From a bacterium (GTDB lineage: Bacteria; Patescibacteria; ABY1; BM507; VMTK01): a stretch of DNA of 5,853 bases. The notes below the pieces were generated by a model. The model was not told the origin of the DNA. It made no database searches and was given only the letters and a program-made list of their open reading frames with translations. Where the stretch lies: positions 1-5,853 of the forward strand of contig DAOWHZ010000070.1 of assembly GCA_030641105.1 (NCBI GenBank), read 5' to 3'. Below are positions 4,636 through 5,853 of this stretch, piece by piece (positions within the stretch are counted from its first letter, which is position 1; each line of letters begins with the position of its first letter). The position numbers were made by a program, and so were the translations under genes.

Positions 4636-5853
4636 TTAGTGTAAAAATTGATTTATTTTTTGCCATAAATTTTTACCTTTCAACTCTATTTTAATCTCAT
4701 CAACTTCAATCCAACCATCAACCCCATCATCAGCCCGCAATCCTGGAATAGAAATTAAAAGACTATACTTGCCATTCTCACGATATGCCCTAGTTAAATC
4801 AAATTCAGCAGAAGCGATTTTCCAATCATTCTCTTCTTTGGGTAAATTATATTCTACCAATATATAATTAATGCCGTCATTATCAATATCCAAATAAGAG
4901 TCAACTTTTTTAAAATTAGGGTTTATTAAACTGTCCTGACTAAAACTAAAAACGCCATTGCCTGATAAAATAACATCATCTTTTTCTAATGTCAATTTTG
5001 TTGAAGTACTGCTAACCATTGCACTAAACTGCTTATAAGTTCGCTCAATATTTATAGCACCAAGTGCTGCGACAGCACTTGGTGCTGAAGATGTTATTTT
5101 TACGATCTGCAAACTGCCTGGGTTAATTGTTTGCGCGTTAATCAGCTTGCTGTCAGTATATAAATTTATATCATTATTACCGCTATCTGCCAGCCGCAAT
5201 TTATTAATAAAAGCCATTTTCTGCTGTTTGGTTGTTATGCTTTTAGTTATTATATCATCATTAACCCTTAATTCAATTTTATAAACCCCTTCCGGCAGAT
5301 TAGATAATTTCAATTCTATCTCTCTTTCTTCAAATTTAGCTCCCCTCTCCTTACCAAGGAGAGGGGCCGGGGGTGAGGTTATGCCATCGTCATCCAAATG
5401 CCGGCTGTCAATCAATTGATTATCATAATACAAATGCAAATCAATTAAATCATTGTCTTTGTTTTTATTTAAATCCTGAAATGAAAAAACAAAATCTAAA
5501 TTTTCATCTTTGATGTATGTCCAAAATTGATAAGGTCCTCGCAGGGACACAAAATTTTGTATCCCTACATTGCCAATCGGCGTATAATTCTCCAATAAAA
5601 ATTCGCTTTTCAAATCATAATTATACAAAGCAATTTCATCCCTATTTGGCATATCATTTAAAAAATCATCAATGCTGTTATATTTTTTTTCGCGCTGCAA
5701 CAGCATTATGCCATTTTCATCCATTGCATCCCAAACCATTGCCAGCTGATCAACGATTTTATTTTCAATCGGCTGTAAATCATACCGCCAGATTGTTTTA
5801 TCAACCAAGACTCCTGCTTCAATAACAGGCACTGTAGAGACGCATTGCAATGC
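4636..5853 (-). CDS. Unrecognised, probably beta-rich protein; C-terminal 405 codons, 5' end beyond window
   Basis: I cannot assign a family. The frame is open to the right edge. The first possible start inside the window, a TTG at 5850, lies within a palindromic repeat and is preceded by an in-frame GCA, so the protein almost certainly begins outside. No hydrophobic helix is visible. The sequence alternates beta-strand-like segments with Asp/Asn-rich turns (DLNKNKDNDLIDL about 126-138, DIDNDGINYI about 321-330, counted from the TTG), and phrases such as LPEGVYKIELRVNDD suggest Ig-like or jelly-roll sandwich domains, as in exported proteins. The end is KNLWQKINQFLH. Four palindromic elements are translated in frame, giving LQCVST, VGIQNFVSLR, SPPAPLLGKERGA and SAPSAVAALGA. 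It lies upstream of the small membrane ORF and the SPFH gene with 57 bases to the preferred ATG, so it may share their transcript. A surface or envelope role is inference only. Confidence 0.8.
   Translation of the reverse strand, partial: ALQCVSTVPVIEAGVLVDKTIWRYDLQPIENKIVDQLAMVWDAMDENGIMLLQREKKYNSIDDFLNDMPNRDEIALYNYDLKSEFLLENYTPIGNVGIQNFVSLRGPYQFWTYIKDENLDFVFSFQDLNKNKDNDLIDLHLYYDNQLIDSRHLDDDGITSPPAPLLGKERGAKFEEREIELKLSNLPEGVYKIELRVNDDIITKSITTKQQKMAFINKLRLADSGNNDINLYTDSKLINAQTINPGSLQIVKITSSAPSAVAALGAINIERTYKQFSAMVSSTSTKLTLEKDDVILSGNGVFSFSQDSLINPNFKKVDSYLDIDNDGINYILVEYNLPKEENDWKIASAEFDLTRAYRENGKYSLLISIPGLRADDGVDGWIEVDEIKIELKGKNLWQKINQFLH
5056..5086. repeat. In-frame palindrome, 14-bp perfect stem with 3-base loop
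   Basis: AGCACCAAGTGCTG (5056-5069) and CAGCACTTGGTGCT (5073-5086) are exact reverse complements around CGA. The coding strand reads through it as SAPSAVAALGA within the unknown protein, a low-complexity Ala/Ser insert between more ordinary strand-like sequence (SLQIVKI and INIERTYKQF). The frame is intact on both sides. Confidence 0.88.
5342..5379. repeat. In-frame GC-rich hairpin element (SPPAPLLGKERG-coding repeat)
   Basis: CCCCTCTCCTT (5342-5352) pairs perfectly with AAGGAGAGGGG (5356-5366) around ACC, followed by the conserved-looking flank CCGGGGGTGAGGT (5367-5379). The coding strand reads it as TSPPAPLLGKERGA. From memory, hairpins of this form and this peptide recur in many unrelated bacterial genomes as dispersed repeats; I could not search. 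It interrupts an otherwise Asp- and Glu-rich region (HLDDDGI ... FEEREIELKL), and its GC content contrasts sharply with the flanks. Confidence 0.88.
5541..5568. repeat. In-frame 28-bp near-palindrome (VGIQNFVSLR-coding repeat)
   Basis: The two 14-base halves, GCAGGGACACAAAA and TTTTGTATCCCTAC, pair at 12 of 14 positions. Both exceptions become G-U wobbles in the minus-strand (sense) RNA, so the transcript can form a continuous 14-pair stem. It is read in frame as VGIQNFVSLR. Its ends (GTAGGGATAC on the coding strand) resemble those of the element at the right edge (GTAGAGACGC), suggesting one family. Confidence 0.82.
5834..5853. repeat. Palindromic element cut by the right window edge
   Basis: GCATTGCAATGC (5842-5853) is a perfect 12-bp palindrome ending exactly at the last base, and the left arm continues outward as GTAGAGAC (5834-5841). 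If the element is whole, the missing right arm beyond the window should be GTCTCTAC, giving 28 bp, the same length as the element at 5541-5568. It is read in frame as ALQCVST, which is why the TTG at 5850 should not be taken as the gene start. Confidence 0.75.

Noticed and set aside
5517..5825. Plus-strand open frame of 102 codons
   Set aside because: It is antisense to the unknown protein frame, which continues on both sides. Its Cys/His/Phe-rich translation looks like a reverse-strand shadow.

Overview
The window is AT-rich bacterial DNA with every credible gene on the minus strand. Transcription therefore runs from high to low coordinates. Short compact genes, leaders mostly without a clear Shine-Dalgarno, very AT-rich intergenic micro-repeats and a CCTGCCTGCGCAGGCAGG palindrome suggest a Candidate Phyla Radiation (Patescibacteria/Parcubacteria-like) genome. 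This placement is inferred from sequence style, since no marker gene is present. All complete genes end in TAA, and nothing suggests an altered genetic code.

Right part (5853 down to about 3275, in transcription order): the C-terminal 405 codons of an unrecognised, probably beta-rich protein run in from beyond the window edge. A small two-helix membrane protein follows, and its stop overlaps (TAATG) the first ATG of a prohibitin/SPFH (Band 7) membrane protein with an unusual hydrophobic N-terminal extension.

Left part (3156 down to 1): an RmlC-like sugar epimerase-family cupin, two tandem HIT-family nucleotide-binding proteins, dTDP-glucose 4,6-dehydratase (RmlB) and the N-terminal 139 codons of dTDP-4-dehydrorhamnose reductase (RmlD), cut by the left edge. 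RmlB, an RmlC-type enzyme and RmlD are three of the four steps of dTDP-L-rhamnose synthesis, so this is a surface-polysaccharide precursor cluster with HIT genes inside it. RmlA is not in the window.

The notable signal is in the repeats. Five palindromic elements lie inside reading frames without breaking them: four in the unknown protein (one cut by the right edge) and one in rmlD. Each adds a short peptide, much as Rickettsia palindromic elements do. The spacers hold a different class: AT-rich imperfect inverted repeats, with nearly identical 30-base copies on both sides of the rmlC-like gene. Just past the stop of the second HIT gene is a 24-codon relic matching the C-terminus of a HIT protein, which suggests a lost or recombined third copy. 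The spacer repeats also show that two nominal start codons (the TTGs at 3174 and 5850) are artefacts; a hairpin arm argues the same for the TTG at 4602.
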